NCBI RefSeq assembly: GCF_003967355.1
Contig: NZ_BIFH01000053.1
Location: forward strand, 32,763-96,762
Direction: 5' to 3'
Length of the DNA: 64,000 nt
Origin: Embleya hyalina
GTDB lineage: Bacteria > Actinomycetota > Actinomycetes > Streptomycetales > Streptomycetaceae
Shown here: positions 28,977-41,100 of the stretch, in pieces
Numbering within the stretch: position 1 is the first letter of the stretch
Layout: each line of letters opens with the position of its first letter
The notes under the pieces: model-generated
Database searches by the model: none
What the model was told of the DNA's origin: nothing
Seen by the model: the letters and a program-made list of their open reading frames with translations, nothing else
Position numbers and translations under genes: made by a program

Positions 28977-29375
28977 ATGCCTGAAGCCCCCGACGTCCCC
29001 ACCGCCTGGCGACAGCTACTGGAGCGCACTCCGGGAACCCGGCAAGGGGACCCGCTGGTCGTCGAAGCGGCGCATGTCGAGCCAAGACTCCGCAGCCTCT
29101 ACCCATGGCCGAGCCACGGCACTCTGAAGTTTCTGCGATCCGCCCCGCCCTGGGATCGCTCGGATCCCGACGACCTGCCGTTCATCGTCTGCGGTGGGCC
29201 GCCCTACAAGGTCTACTCGGCCGGGTACACCACCCTGCTCGGCGAAGCAGACACACCAGAGGAAGCCGCCGCTCTCGTGGCCGCTCATCTCCCGTCCGAC
29301 GGCGCGAACTCAAACGGTTGGACCAGGCCCGCGCATGGGGAACTCCCCGACCGACCCCCATGGGGAGTTACGTGA
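28977..29375 (+). CDS. DUF6193-like protein
   Basis: 132 residues from ATG 28977. The order EAPDVPTAWRQLLERTPGTR, then VVEAAHVEPRLRSLYPWPSH (the A-A-x-x-E-P-R-L-R-x-L-x-P signature), GTLKFLRSAPPWDR, and a final ADTPEEAAALVAAHLPSDG follow the DUF6193 pattern of about 130 residues. Members are named for occurrence near natural-product genes, but no activity is known. Monocistronic here. Confidence 0.7.
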   Translation: MPEAPDVPTAWRQLLERTPGTRQGDPLVVEAAHVEPRLRSLYPWPSHGTLKFLRSAPPWDRSDPDDLPFIVCGGPPYKVYSAGYTTLLGEADTPEEAAALVAAHLPSDGANSNGWTRPAHGELPDRPPWGVT

Positions 29376-29599
29376 CCGTCCACAACTGCGCCGGATCAAG
29401 CCGGGATCGCTCGTTGCCTCGCGGGAGGTCGTGAGGGTCACGACGTTGTCGGCCCTGACGCAGCATCACGGGTCGCCTGACCGAGTGTTGCCCGGATCCG
29501 GGACGGCCCCCGTTTGGGGGTGTCAACTCCTTGAAGACCGTCCGAAACCTGCGAGGCGCCTCGTCGCGGCACCATGGCGTGTGTGGTGGGTGACGGCCG

Positions 29600-29627
29600 G
29601 GGCCCGGCGCGCATGCGCGCCGGGCCC
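29600..29627. terminator. Perfect 28-bp palindrome, probable terminator
   Basis: The arm GGGCCCGGCGCGCA is followed immediately by its exact reverse complement, 46 bases downstream of the stop of the FG-GAP gene on the minus strand. There is no U-tract on either side, as is common for actinobacterial hairpin terminators. It could also serve a plus-strand transcript from the DUF6193 gene. Confidence 0.65.
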
Positions 29628-29672
29628 TGTGCGTTCGTTGGTGTCGTTGTTCCGGTGGTGTCGTTTGTCGGT

Positions 29673-32600
29673 TTACCAGGTGCCGGGTGGGGCTCTCCAT
29701 CCCTGGGCGGGGGCGTTGACGGTTCCGTCGGTGTTGGTGGTGAGGGTGCGGGTGGTGGTGGAGCCGTCTGCCCATTCGTACATCGCCCCGACGTCGGCGC
29801 GTTGGTTGCCGTCGAAGTCTCCGGCGAGTGCCTTGGTGTCGTTGTTGGACCATTGTCCGGGTCCGGAGCGCCATTTCTGGACGTCGTTGTCGAAGCCAGC
29901 GTCGGGTCGGGCGTGGAAGGTGAACAGTGCGGTGTCGCCGTTCCCGTAGTCGTACATCGCGCCCGTGTCGGCCCGGTGGTCGCCGTCGAAGTCGCCGGCG
30001 ACGAGTTGTACGTGGTCCCATTCCCAGTTCCCGGCGGGTACGTTCCAGGACTTGACGGGATCGTTGAATCCGCCGTCGGCCCGCGACTTGAGCGTGAACA
30101 GGGCGACCGCGCCGCCGCTGGGGCTGCCGTAGCCGTACATGACGGCGATGTCGTCGCGCCCGTCGCCGTCGAAGTCCCCGCTCACGTATTTCCCGCGGGC
30201 CTGGCCCCAGTTCCCGGGGCCGCTGCGCCAGCTGGCGAGGGCGTCGTTGAAGGTGCCGTCGGGTTTGGCGGTCCAGGTCCAGGTGCCGGTGTCCTCGTTG
30301 CCGTGGTCGTAGATCATCGCGAGGTCGTCGCGGTGGTCGCCGTCGAAGTCGCCGGCGAGGAGGGCGGCCTTGGTCCAGTCCCGGGTGCCGGGTTCGGTGC
30401 GGGTGCCGGGGACGCCTTCGTCGAACGTTCCGTCGAGCCGGGCGGCGAAGGTGATCAGGCGGGTGCTGCCGTCGGGGTAGCCGTACAGCGCGGCGACGTC
30501 GTTGCGGCCGTCGCCGTTGAAGTCCCCGATCGCGTACTTGGCGCGCGCGTTGTCGAACCAGCCGGGGTGGCTGACCCACGCCTGCCGCGGGGCCCCGACG
30601 GTGCCGTCGGCGAGGCCGGGGGAGACGAAGAACGAGGTGGACTCGGATCCGTGGTCGTACGTCGTCAGGATGTCGGCGCGGTGGTCGCCGTCGAAGTCCC
30701 CGGTGTATTCGGTGCGTTGGCCGGCGGTGGAGTCGGCGGGGTTGGTGTGTGCGGTGGCGGTGTCCAGGACGGTGGTGTAGCGGATGTAGCCGCCCTGGAA
30801 GTCGCTGCGGTGCCCGCCGGCGACGGTGTACTGGTCGCCGGTGGGGAACCCGAGCGGTCCGCCCTCCCAGCCCTGCGCGGCCCAGGTCTGGCGGTCCTTG
30901 CCGTAGACCGGCCATGCCCCGGTGGTGGGCGACCAGTACAGGGAGCCGGTGTCCGCGCCGGCGTGCAGGATGCGGAACTGCTGGTAGCGGCCGGGCTGTT
31001 TGAGGGTGGTGGGCGAGGCCTCCATGGACGGGAACCCGAGGTCGCCGCGCGCCCCGCCGCCGGCCTGCCAACGGTCGTAGAAGTCCCCGGTGATCGTGTG
31101 CGCGCCGGTCCCGCCCGGGCCGCCGGTCCAGGCGATGGCGCCGGTGCCTTCGTTGGTCCCGGCGAAGACGCTCACGGCGCCGACGGGTGTCCCGGCGCCG
31201 TCGAGGATGCGGTTCTCGTCGCTGACGGGGTAGCCGAGCGTGCCGTGGGTGCCGCCGTCGGTGAGCCACTTGTTGCGGATGTTGCCGCGTACGGACCAGG
31301 CCCCGCCGCTGGTGGGCGCCCAGTGGATCGACGCCCCGGCGGTCGTGGCGTTCGCGTCGGCGCCCTGGAACTCGGCGTACTTGCCCACGCCGTCGGTGTC
31401 GGCGAGGACGCCGGTCAGCGGCAGGTTGACCGTGGTGTCGGAACTCTTCAGCAGGTCCTTGTACTTGGCCAGGACCGGCCCGCACAACTGGATCCGACGC
31501 GCGGGATCGCCCTTCGCGGCCCCGTTGTCGAACGTCTCGCACACGCTCTCGGGCGTGTCCGCGATCACCGTCGCGGGTTTGAACGCGTGGCCGGTGGCGT
31601 CGGGGGTGGTGCCGAGGAAGGTGTAGACGCGTCCGTCGGGCGTGCGGGACCACAGGTCGGGCTTGCCGTCGCCGTCGAGGTCGCCGTCGGAGGTGAGCCG
31701 GGGGTGGGCGGCGACGTCGAACCCGGTGCCGATCAGCGTGCGCGCCGCGGCGTCGCCCAAGGCGGTGACGTCGACCGTCACCGCGCCCGTGGTCGGGTTC
31801 GTCACGGTCTTGGACGCGTATTGGTAGAGCTTGCCGGTGGTGCGGTCGCGGGCCCACAGGTCGGGGAGCCCGTCGCCGGTGGCGTCACCCGGGGCGATCA
31901 GGTCGAGGTTGCGCCAGTCGGCGGTGCCCAGGGGGATCGCCTTGTCGAACTCTCCGGCGCTGGTGTCGCCGTGGAAGAGCCACAGGCTCGCGCTGCCGTC
32001 GCCGTTGTTCTCGAGGGTGAGCAGGTCCAGGCGGGCGGCGCGGGTGGGGCTGAGGTCGTTGTCGACGTTGCCGGGGGCGAGGATCTGCCGCACGCGGGAC
32101 CAGTCGGTCGTGTAGGCGGCGCAGGTGCCGTTGGGGCGGGTGGCGTCGACGCAGGTGTCGGGTCGGGTGACGCCGTCGCGTACCCCGCTGGTGAAGTATT
32201 CGCCGTGGGCTCCGGCACCGGCGGTGGCATAGCGGTAGAGCTGTCCGCCCGCGTGGGCGTACAGGTCGTCGTAGGTGATGCCGGCGCCGCCGCGGTGGGT
32301 GATCAGCGATCCCGCCCAGCTGGGTTGGTCCTCGGTGCCGGCCGGGCCCTGGAAGGTGCGCGAGGCGATGGTGCCGCCGAGGGCGGGGTCGGTGTTGGTG
32401 TTGTACATACGCAGTGCGCCGGTGTCGTCGATGGTGAGCAGGTCGGCGCGTCCGTCGCCGTTGATGTCGCCGAGGACGGGCCGGGCGTCGACGTTCGCCG
32501 GGGCGTAGAAGGCGTAGGCCTTCGGTTGCGAGCGGTTCCCGGCCCTGTCCACGGATTGCGCCCACAGCGTGTTGGTGCCCCAGCGCAGCACGGGCAGGGC

Positions 32601-34766
32601 GTCGGTGCGCCATTTGCCGTCGGTGCCCAGGGTGGCGCGGGCGGCCCAGCCCACGGGGATGGTGCTGCCGAGCGAGTATTCGATGGTGTCCACGCCGGAC
32701 GCGGCGTCGGTGGCCTTGTCGAAGACGAACACCCCCTTGTCACCAACGGTCTTGCCGCCGCCGGCGACGGGGTAGTCGGTGCTGGTGATCTCGGGCTGCG
32801 TGGGCGGTGTGCCGTCGACGGTGAACGTCTGACCGTCGGCGAACGCCGAGGGCACGTCGCCGTCCCCGGTCTGCACGGCCCACCTGTACGTGTGTCCGTC
32901 CTGCAGGATCCCCGGTGGGATGTCGGCGCGGGCCTCGTGGCCGCTCGCGCCCTTGGAGATCCATCCAGTGGTGTGGACGACGGGGTTGCCGTTGCCGACC
33001 TCGGTGACCACGAAGTTGGCGTCGATGGTCTGCCCGGGGTCGGGGTCGGCGACGGTGGCGTACAGGCTGACGCCGCCGACGGCGGGGTTGACCGCGCCGA
33101 CGTAGCCGTCGTTCCCGGAGGCGCCGCCGTTGACGGGCACGGGTGTCATCCGCCGGTTGGTGGGCGGGGTCGGCGGGGTGTTGTACTCGATGTAGACGAA
33201 ATTGTCCGCCGCGGTGCGGGAGAACCGCTTGAAGCCGTTGTTGGCCGTGCTCTGCGGGGATTCCTTCCCGTAGACGCCGAGGGTGATGAACTCCCAGTTC
33301 TGGTGGCCGGCGAGGTTGGCGGTGATGTCGAAGTCCACGAGGCGGCTGCCGCAGTGGGACTCGACACGGGAACTGGGCGCCCAGGCGGTGGACCACAGAC
33401 CGTAGTCGGCCGGCTGGTTGTTCCAGTGCGTGCCGAACGTGAGCGTGTCACTGACCAGATGCAGGTACACGGGCTGGGACACGTCCGGACTGCAGTCGAT
33501 GACGGCGGAGTCGACCTGGGTGGTGTTGAACGTGACCCGCTTGATCAGCTTGCCGTCCAGGCGCCCCGCCCAGTTGTAGTCCACCCGATAGAACGTGCGC
33601 TCCAGACCCGTCTTTTCGCGCCACCGCTGGTAGCCGGCGCCGGGTTGGTAGTCGGTGCGCCCGTAGCCCACGGTGGTGGGGTATGCGTCCTGGGCCCAGC
33701 CGTACCAGCTGACGTTGTCGCGCAGCGGCACCCACGGCGGGTCGACGTACACCGGGAACACCGTGTCCGCCGCGTTCAACAGACCCGCGTCCGGAGTGAG
33801 CGTGAGCGAGGCACCGGCGACGGACGTCTCCAGCGGCGCGGTCGTGGCATGCGTCCCGGGCCGCCTGTCGGTGGAGACGAGCTGGTCCGCCGGTATCGCG
33901 CCGTCGGCGACCTCCGAGGCGTTCGCGGTGCCTGCCGCCTTTGCGGCCGGTGCCTGCTTCGGGGTGGTGCGCGAGTCCCACATCGTCGGCGCGGGCGCGA
34001 CGAACGCGACGTTCCCGTCGGTGCCCTTGGCCGTCAGCGATCCGTCGCCGCCCTCGGTGACGGCGACGCCGTCGGTGGTCATCCCGAGCCTGAGCGTGGC
34101 GAGTTGCGGGTTCTTCGCGGCGGCCGGGGTCTTGACGATCAGCGTATGAGTGAAGCCGCCCTGTTCGCCCGCGGTGACCTTCAGGTCCACATCCGGCAAC
34201 ACCCCGGGATACAGCGCCGCGTCACCGGCGAGCACCGGAGTGGGCAGCGCGGTGGGCCAGGTGAAGGTGAGTTTGCGGCCGCCGTTGGTCATCGACGCCA
34301 GCAGCGTGGAGCCTCCACCGCCCAGGGTGAGGTCGCCGGTGGTGGCGCCGGGCCGCACCGTCCCGTCCGCGGCCCGGGCCAGCGTCGGGTCGAGGTCGCG
34401 CCAGACACCACTCTTCCTGGTGCGCGACGGTTCCACCGTGCGCTTGAGCACCATCACACCGTCCGGCCTCGCGACCACGGTGTCGGTCTCGGTGGTCAAC
34501 TCCGGCACCGGCACGGGAACTCCGGTGCGCACAGCCTGCGCTCGCGCACCGGCCTCGGCCGCGGCCTTCGCGTCGGCCGACGGGGCATCCGCAGTGGTGT
34601 CTGCAGTGTTGCCCACGGTCGGGACGATGTTCGCGGCGGCGGGTGCGCTGAGCGGCGTGGCTCCGGCAGCGCCGACGGCACACGTCATCGACAGAGTGAC
34701 GAGTCCGCCGAAGAGTGCCGACAGTCGTCGTGCGTACGGGCGTGGGCGGGGAGGCGGGTGCCCCAT
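29673..34766 (-). CDS. Large secreted FG-GAP/LGFP repeat protein
   Basis: 1697 residues from ATG 34766, with GAGGAG 9 bases upstream. Signal peptide: ARRLSALFGGLVTLSMTCAV-GAAGATPLSA. The first 550 residues include a DNRLRE-like beta domain (NVSWYGWAQDAYPTTVGYGR; SAVIDCSPDVSQPVYLHLVS). Fibronectin/Ig-like modules follow (GTPPTQPEITSTDYPVAGGG). FG-GAP blades come next (GDINGDGRADLLTIDDTG; GDATGDGLPDLWARD), then three LGFP repeats (WLTDGGTHGTLGYPVSDE; GDLGFPSMEA; GGPLGFPTGD). The C-terminus has six FG-GAP repeats of the form GDFDGDxRxD, each with a calcium-loop-like DxDxDxxxD. Such proteins bind cell-wall glycans (LGFP) and fold as propellers. It is divergent from the RHS toxin gene, a pairing seen in actinomycetes. 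Confidence 0.92.
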   Translation of the reverse strand: MGHPPPRPRPYARRLSALFGGLVTLSMTCAVGAAGATPLSAPAAANIVPTVGNTADTTADAPSADAKAAAEAGARAQAVRTGVPVPVPELTTETDTVVARPDGVMVLKRTVEPSRTRKSGVWRDLDPTLARAADGTVRPGATTGDLTLGGGGSTLLASMTNGGRKLTFTWPTALPTPVLAGDAALYPGVLPDVDLKVTAGEQGGFTHTLIVKTPAAAKNPQLATLRLGMTTDGVAVTEGGDGSLTAKGTDGNVAFVAPAPTMWDSRTTPKQAPAAKAAGTANASEVADGAIPADQLVSTDRRPGTHATTAPLETSVAGASLTLTPDAGLLNAADTVFPVYVDPPWVPLRDNVSWYGWAQDAYPTTVGYGRTDYQPGAGYQRWREKTGLERTFYRVDYNWAGRLDGKLIKRVTFNTTQVDSAVIDCSPDVSQPVYLHLVSDTLTFGTHWNNQPADYGLWSTAWAPSSRVESHCGSRLVDFDITANLAGHQNWEFITLGVYGKESPQSTANNGFKRFSRTAADNFVYIEYNTPPTPPTNRRMTPVPVNGGASGNDGYVGAVNPAVGGVSLYATVADPDPGQTIDANFVVTEVGNGNPVVHTTGWISKGASGHEARADIPPGILQDGHTYRWAVQTGDGDVPSAFADGQTFTVDGTPPTQPEITSTDYPVAGGGKTVGDKGVFVFDKATDAASGVDTIEYSLGSTIPVGWAARATLGTDGKWRTDALPVLRWGTNTLWAQSVDRAGNRSQPKAYAFYAPANVDARPVLGDINGDGRADLLTIDDTGALRMYNTNTDPALGGTIASRTFQGPAGTEDQPSWAGSLITHRGGAGITYDDLYAHAGGQLYRYATAGAGAHGEYFTSGVRDGVTRPDTCVDATRPNGTCAAYTTDWSRVRQILAPGNVDNDLSPTRAARLDLLTLENNGDGSASLWLFHGDTSAGEFDKAIPLGTADWRNLDLIAPGDATGDGLPDLWARDRTTGKLYQYASKTVTNPTTGAVTVDVTALGDAAARTLIGTGFDVAAHPRLTSDGDLDGDGKPDLWSRTPDGRVYTFLGTTPDATGHAFKPATVIADTPESVCETFDNGAAKGDPARRIQLCGPVLAKYKDLLKSSDTTVNLPLTGVLADTDGVGKYAEFQGADANATTAGASIHWAPTSGGAWSVRGNIRNKWLTDGGTHGTLGYPVSDENRILDGAGTPVGAVSVFAGTNEGTGAIAWTGGPGGTGAHTITGDFYDRWQAGGGARGDLGFPSMEASPTTLKQPGRYQQFRILHAGADTGSLYWSPTTGAWPVYGKDRQTWAAQGWEGGPLGFPTGDQYTVAGGHRSDFQGGYIRYTTVLDTATAHTNPADSTAGQRTEYTGDFDGDHRADILTTYDHGSESTSFFVSPGLADGTVGAPRQAWVSHPGWFDNARAKYAIGDFNGDGRNDVAALYGYPDGSTRLITFAARLDGTFDEGVPGTRTEPGTRDWTKAALLAGDFDGDHRDDLAMIYDHGNEDTGTWTWTAKPDGTFNDALASWRSGPGNWGQARGKYVSGDFDGDGRDDIAVMYGYGSPSGGAVALFTLKSRADGGFNDPVKSWNVPAGNWEWDHVQLVAGDFDGDHRADTGAMYDYGNGDTALFTFHARPDAGFDNDVQKWRSGPGQWSNNDTKALAGDFDGNQRADVGAMYEWADGSTTTRTLTTNTDGTVNAPAQGWRAPPGTW

Positions 34767-35122
34767 GAGGGTGACTCCTCGGGAAAGTTGGGGGTGCGGG
34801 GCGCGAGCGCGCATAGATGCGCGGAACGTACCGGTTGGCTGCAAGCCCACACCACGTGGCGCAGATCACATCGACCCGGTAGCCATGTCGATAGGGATCC
34901 AAGTCGTCCCCGAGTGCATGCAGATTGCCGAACTATGGATACCAACGGGTGATTTGGCCGCTCGTGGGACTCTCGGGCAGCTGCCGAGGTTGTAGTGACG
35001 AAGACCACATCCACCCTTGGGAACTGTCTTTACCCACACCGAACTTGCCGCGTACGGTGCGCTCCGTCTGTGATCTTTCGCCTGTTCGGGGGCGGGATCC
35101 GTCCGGGTGGGGGTTGGTCGTC
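34767..35122. other. Divergent promoter region of the FG-GAP and RHS genes
   Basis: 356 bases, A/T-richer than the flanking genes (notably around 34910-35040), holding both divergent promoters. I see no strong palindrome or recognised sigma-factor site, and no small gene. Confidence 0.45.
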
Positions 35123-38100
35123 GTGCGTGGTTGGTCGTGGGGATCGAGGAGGTCCCACCGCAGTCGAGGGGCCGGTGCGGCACGCCTGTTCGTGACGGGC
35201 GCGACGGTGTTGGCGTTGACGGCGAGCGTGGCCCCGGCCCAGGCCGTCGACTGGATCGAGACCCGCCCCGACACCGAAGGCTGGTCCCCGCGTGACCTGC
35301 CCAAGACACCCTCCGTCGGCGGCCACGACGCACCCAAGCCGGACGCGCGCCCGCTCACCGGTGACGGCCACCGCTCGTGGAAGCCCACCGCGACCGCCTG
35401 GCCGAAGGCGGCCGAGGCCGAGACCGCCCCGGCGCCCGCGTCCTCGTTCGTCGCGCGGGGAGGATCGTCCCTGCTGGCCGCCCCCACCGGCGGCAATGCC
35501 CCCGGCACCCCCGTCTGGATCACCACCCCCACCGCCGCCACCCCCGGCCCCCTGCGCTCGAACACCCACGCCGCACCCCCGAGCGACGCGACGACCACTC
35601 CGAGCCGGGTCAAGGTCACCGTCGCCGACCACACCGCCGCCGAGAAGGCCGGCGTCGACGGCGTCCTGATCACCGTCCGCCCCACCGAAGCGGCCTCCAA
35701 CCCCGGCAAGGTCACGATCGGCGTCGACTACGCGGGCTTCCGCGACGCGTTCGGCGCCGACTGGTCCTCACGCCTGCGCCTGGTGTCGATGCCCGAGTGC
35801 GCGCTGACCACACCCGACGCGGCCGAGTGCCGGACCAAGTCCCCGGTCGCGGGCGGACGCAACGACCGCGTCAAGAACCGCGTACTCGCCGATGTCGACT
35901 TGTCCGCAACCGCCGCCCGTTCCGCAAACGCAGCCCCGGGCGCGATGTTGCTCGCGGTCACCGCTGACGCGTCGGGCCCGTCCGGCGACTACAAGGCGAC
36001 CTCGTTGTCCCCGTCCGGTCAGTGGTCGGCGGGCGGCAACTCCGGTTCGATGAACTGGTCGTACGGCATCGCGGTCCCGCCCGCGATCGGCGGCACCGCC
36101 CCTGCGCTGAACCTGGCCTACAACTCGGGCAGCGTGGACGGCCGCACGACCTCCACGAACAATCAGGCGTCGTGGATCGGTGAGGGTTGGGAATACTCGC
36201 CGGGCTTCGTCGAACGCTCCTACGATTCCTGCGCGCGCGACGGGCAGGACAAGTCCGGCGAGAAGTGCTGGTCGAACCGCAACTCCCTGGCGCTGTCCCT
36301 CAACGGCAAGTCCTCCATCCTGGTCCAGGACGACACCGACAAGGCAAAGTGGCGCCTCGAGGGTGACGACGACTCCCGCATCGAACCGCTGACCGGCGCG
36401 GTCAACGGCGACGACAACGGCGAGTACTGGCGCCTGACCACCGGCGACGGCATCCAGTACTACTTCGGCGTGGGCCACAGGCCCGGCGGCAACAATCAGG
36501 ACACCCCCACGAACTCGACCTGGTCCGCGCCCGTCTACGGCAACAACGCGGGCGAACCCTGCAACAAGGCCTCCGGGTTCGACGCGTCGTGGTGCCAGCA
36601 GGCCTGGCGCTGGAACCTCGACTACGTCGTCGACCCGCGCGGCGGGATGGTCACCTACTGGTACAACGCCGAGACCAACCGCTACACCCGCGGCGCGATT
36701 CTCGTCGGCTCCGGCACCCTGACCGAGTACACCCGCGGCGGCACCCTCGCGAGGATCACCTACGGTTCGAAGCAGACCGACACCGCGCAGCCCACCGCCC
36801 AGGTCCTCTTCGATACGGCGGAGCGCTGCCTGAAGAAGGACGGCTTCGACTGCGACCCGGCCAAGATGACCAAGGCCAACGCCGCCAAGTGGCCGGACGT
36901 GCCCGTCGACAAGCAGTGCGCCGCCACGGGCAAGTGCGAGGAGTACGGCCAGTCGTTCTTCTCCACCCGCCGTCTCACGAAGATCACCACGCAGTCCCTG
37001 GTTGGCTCGACGTACCGGACGGTCGACGAGTACGCCCTCGACCAGGACTACCCGGACCCGCAGGACGGCTCCTCCCCGACGCTGTGGCTGAACTCGATCA
37101 CCCGCACCGCCTGGGACGGCACCAACAAGATCGACGTCCCCTCGGTCGACTTCGTCGGCCAGTTCATGCCCAACCGCGTCGACGCCGGCGGCGACCTCGC
37201 CCCGCCGATGAACCGCCGCCGCCTGAAGGGCATCACCAACGAGACCGGCGGCCAGACCACGGTCACCTACAACGATCCCGAGTGCACCCCGGCCACGCTG
37301 CCCACCCCGGACGCCAACACCAATGCGTGCTACCCGATGTGGTGGAACTACGACGAGGACTCCGAGCCGGTCCTGCACTGGTTCCACAAGTACACCGTCG
37401 CCGAGGTCACCGAACACGACATCGACACCACCACCCCCAACCGCTCCACCCGGTACGAGTACGTCGGCGGCGCAGCCTGGCACCGCGACGACGCCGAGCT
37501 CACCGAGGACAAGGAAGCCTCACGCCCCAAGAGCAAGGACCGCCGCACCTGGAACCAGTACCGCGGCTACGGCCAAGTCGTCACCCGCTCCGGCAACCCG
37601 TCGAAGGATCCGGTCACGCAGTCCGCGACGTTCTACCTGCGCGGCATGGACGCCGACGTGAAAAAGGACGGCACCAAACGCGCCCTCACGCTGATCGACT
37701 CCACCGGTGCCACCCTCGTCGACGCGAACCAACACGCAGGTTTCGCCTACGAGACCCAGACGTTCACCGGCGCGGGCGGCTCCGTCGCGGCCACGTCTCT
37801 GAACACCCCGTTCTCCTCGGCGGTCACCGCCAGTCATGCCCGAGCCCGCAGCCTGCCCCCGCTCGAGGCCCGACGCACCGCCACTTCCAGGTCCCGCGCT
37901 CGCAGTCTCCTCGCAGACGCCGTCACCTGGCGTGAGACGTCCAAGACCACCACCTTCGAACCCCTCCACGGCCTCCCGGAGACGGTGTCGGATAAGGCCG
38001 ACGGCCTGCCCGAGTACTGCACCAAGACCACCTACGCGCACAACACCGCAGCGTGGATCATCGGCAAACCCGTCGAGACGATCTCCCTGGTCGGCACCTG

Positions 38101-41100
38101 CGACACCACCAAGAGCAAGGACACCGTCTACGCCTGGGCCCGCACCCTCTACGACAACAAGCCGTACGGCGAGGTCGGCTCCATCGGCGACACCACCTCC
38201 ACCGACGCCGTGATCGACTACAAGGCCGACGGCACCCCCAACTGGGTCACCACCGCGAAGTCCGAGTTCGACGCGTACGGTCGCGTCACTAAGGCCACCG
38301 ACGCCGAGAACAAGACCACCACCACGGCGTACACTCCTGCCGCCGGCGGCCTGCCCACCACGGTCGCCGTCACCGGCCCCACCGGCTGGACCGCCTCGAC
38401 CACCTACGCAGGGGCCCGCAACCTTCCCGTCAAGGCCGTCGACGTCAACGGCCTGGCGGTGGAGCAGGAGTACGACGTACTCGGCCGGTTGATCGCCGTG
38501 TGGAAGCCTGGCCATACCAAGGCGGACAACGCGGACCTGCAGTTCGCATACGCCCCCAGCAAGACCGGCCCGTCCGTGGTCACCACCCGCACCCTGAAAA
38601 CCGACAAGAAGTACGCGGTCTCGCACCGGATCCTTAACAGCTTCCTCCAGGAACGCCAGACCCAGTCGAGCACCGCCAACGACGACTTCGGCCGGCTGAT
38701 CACCGACACCTTCCACGACAGCCTCGGTCGCCCGATTAAGACCAACCAGCCCTACCTGAACACCACCTCGAACCCGGGCACGACCGTCTTCGTCGGCAAC
38801 GACAACGAAGTCCACGGCCAGAACGCGGTCGTCTACGACGGCCAGGGCCGCACCACCGCCCAGACGTTCTCCTCCAAGGGCATCGAACAGTGGCGCACCA
38901 CCACCACCTACGCCGGCGCCGACGAAACCCGCGTCACCCCACCCACCGGCGGCGCCGCGACCCTGTCCATCTCCGACGCCCGCGGCAAGCCGAAGGAACT
39001 GCGCGAGTACAACGGCGGCACCCCGACCGGCGACGACTACTCCAAGATCACCTACACCTACACCCCACGCGGGGAACTCCAGAAGGTCACCGACGCGGGC
39101 GGCAACACCTGGACCTACACCTACGACTTCCTTGGCCGCAAAACCCACGTCGAAGACCCCGACAAGGGCCCCTCCGACACCCGCTACGACCTGGTCGGCC
39201 GCGTGATCGGCATCACCGACGCCCGAGGCCAAAACCTCGCATATACGTATGATGCGCTCGGCCGAAAGACCGCGAGCTACAAGGACTCGGTCGCCGACAC
39301 GAACCTCCTCGCTGAGTGGACCTACGACCGCTACGCAAAGGGCCAGGCTGACGGCTCCTCCCGCTACGTCGGCGGTAAAACCGGCGCGAAGTACACGAAC
39401 GAGATCACCGGATTTGAACCCGGCACCTACCGCCCCACCGGCACCCGCACAACCATCCCCCCGGCCGAGGGCAAACTCGCTGGCATCTACACCATTGCCA
39501 CCCGATACGAACCGGTCCTGGGCCTCCCGGTGGCCACAGACCTCCCCGCCCAGGCCGGTCTCCCCGCCGAGACGCTGCGCAGCACCTACACCACCCAGGG
39601 ACTACGGACCAAACTCGGCGGCGAGCGGGCCTACCTCAACCGCGCCCTCTACGACGCCTTCGGCGGCAACACCCGCGCCACCCTCGGCGACAGCCCCCTG
39701 CAGGCCGCCTTCACCAGCACCTACGACCCCGCCACGGGCCGCCTGCTGTCCACCAACTGGGACAAGGAAACCGGCACCACCGCAAGCGTCGATGCCGCGT
39801 CCTACACCTACAAGCCCAACGGCGACGTCACCTCCGTCAAAGCCGTCCGCGACGGCACCACCACCGACACACAATGCTTCGCCTACGACGGCCACCGCCG
39901 CCTGAAGGAAGCCTGGACCGACACCGCCGGTACCACCACCCTGCCCGCTCCCAACGTCCCCGGCATCGGCGGCTGCACCACCCAGACCCCGACCCCGTCC
40001 ACGGTTGGCGGCCCGGACGCGTACTGGCAGTCCTTCGACTACGACATCGTCGGCAACCGCACCAAACTCGTCGACCACGACGCGACCGACGACCCGACGA
40101 AGAACGTCACCACGGAGTACGGCTACCGCGCGGGCACCACGTCCACGGACCGCACCCACCGCCTGGACACCGTCACCGTCAAGACCGGCACCCGCGAAGC
40201 GGTCACCACTGGTCTGACCTACGACCAGGCAGGCAACACCAAGACCCGCCCCGCCGCCGACTCCAACCTCCAGACCCTCACCTGGAACGAAGAAGACAAG
40301 CTCACGGCGGTCGCCTCCGCCACCGGCACCAGCGAATACCTCCACGATGCCGACGGCAATCGCATCATCCGCCGCGAAGCCGGCAAAACCACGCTCTACC
40401 TCGGCACCGACGAACTCACCACCAACACCGACCAATCCGGCTCCGTCGTCGGCACCCGCTACTACCCCACGGCAGGCGGCGCCACCGTCGTCCGCAACGG
40501 CCCGGCCACGCTCACCTACATGGCTGCGGACCACCACGGCACCCCCACGAGCACTCTCGATGCCGCCACCCTCGCGGCCACGCGTCGCCAGTCCAAGCCT
40601 TTCGGCGAACCCCGCGGTCCCCAGCCCACCCAGGCCAACGGCCAATGGCCCGACGACAAGGGCTTCCTCGGCAAGCCCATGGACGCCACCGGCCTTACCC
40701 ACGTCGGCGCCCGCGAATACGACCCGACTCTCGGCCGCTTCATCAGCGTCGACCCGATCATGGATCTCACCGACGCTCAACAGATGCACGGCTATACCTA
40801 CTCGAGTAACTCCCCACTCACCTATAGCGATCCCAGCGGTGCCCGCGAAATATGCGGAGTCCTTGGTGTGAACGACTGCGGCGACTTCCAGCCACAGCCA
40901 GGAAACGCCAGCTCTCCTTCCAACCCTCCTGCAGCCCCTGCACAGCCGGTCAACAACGCGACCCGGACAGCTGACAGTAGCGGCTGTAGCAACTGGGTGG
41001 CTTTGAACTGTGGTCGGGTCAAGCCCATCACTCCACCCACGATGACGAAGGGGAAGGTCACTCCCAAACGCTCCGGATTTATGAAGTTCGTGGCCGGTTT

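Noticed and set aside
29574..34952. 1792-residue plus-strand open frame opposite the FG-GAP gene
   Set aside because: Antisense shadow of a highly biased gene; no signal, domain or start site of its own.
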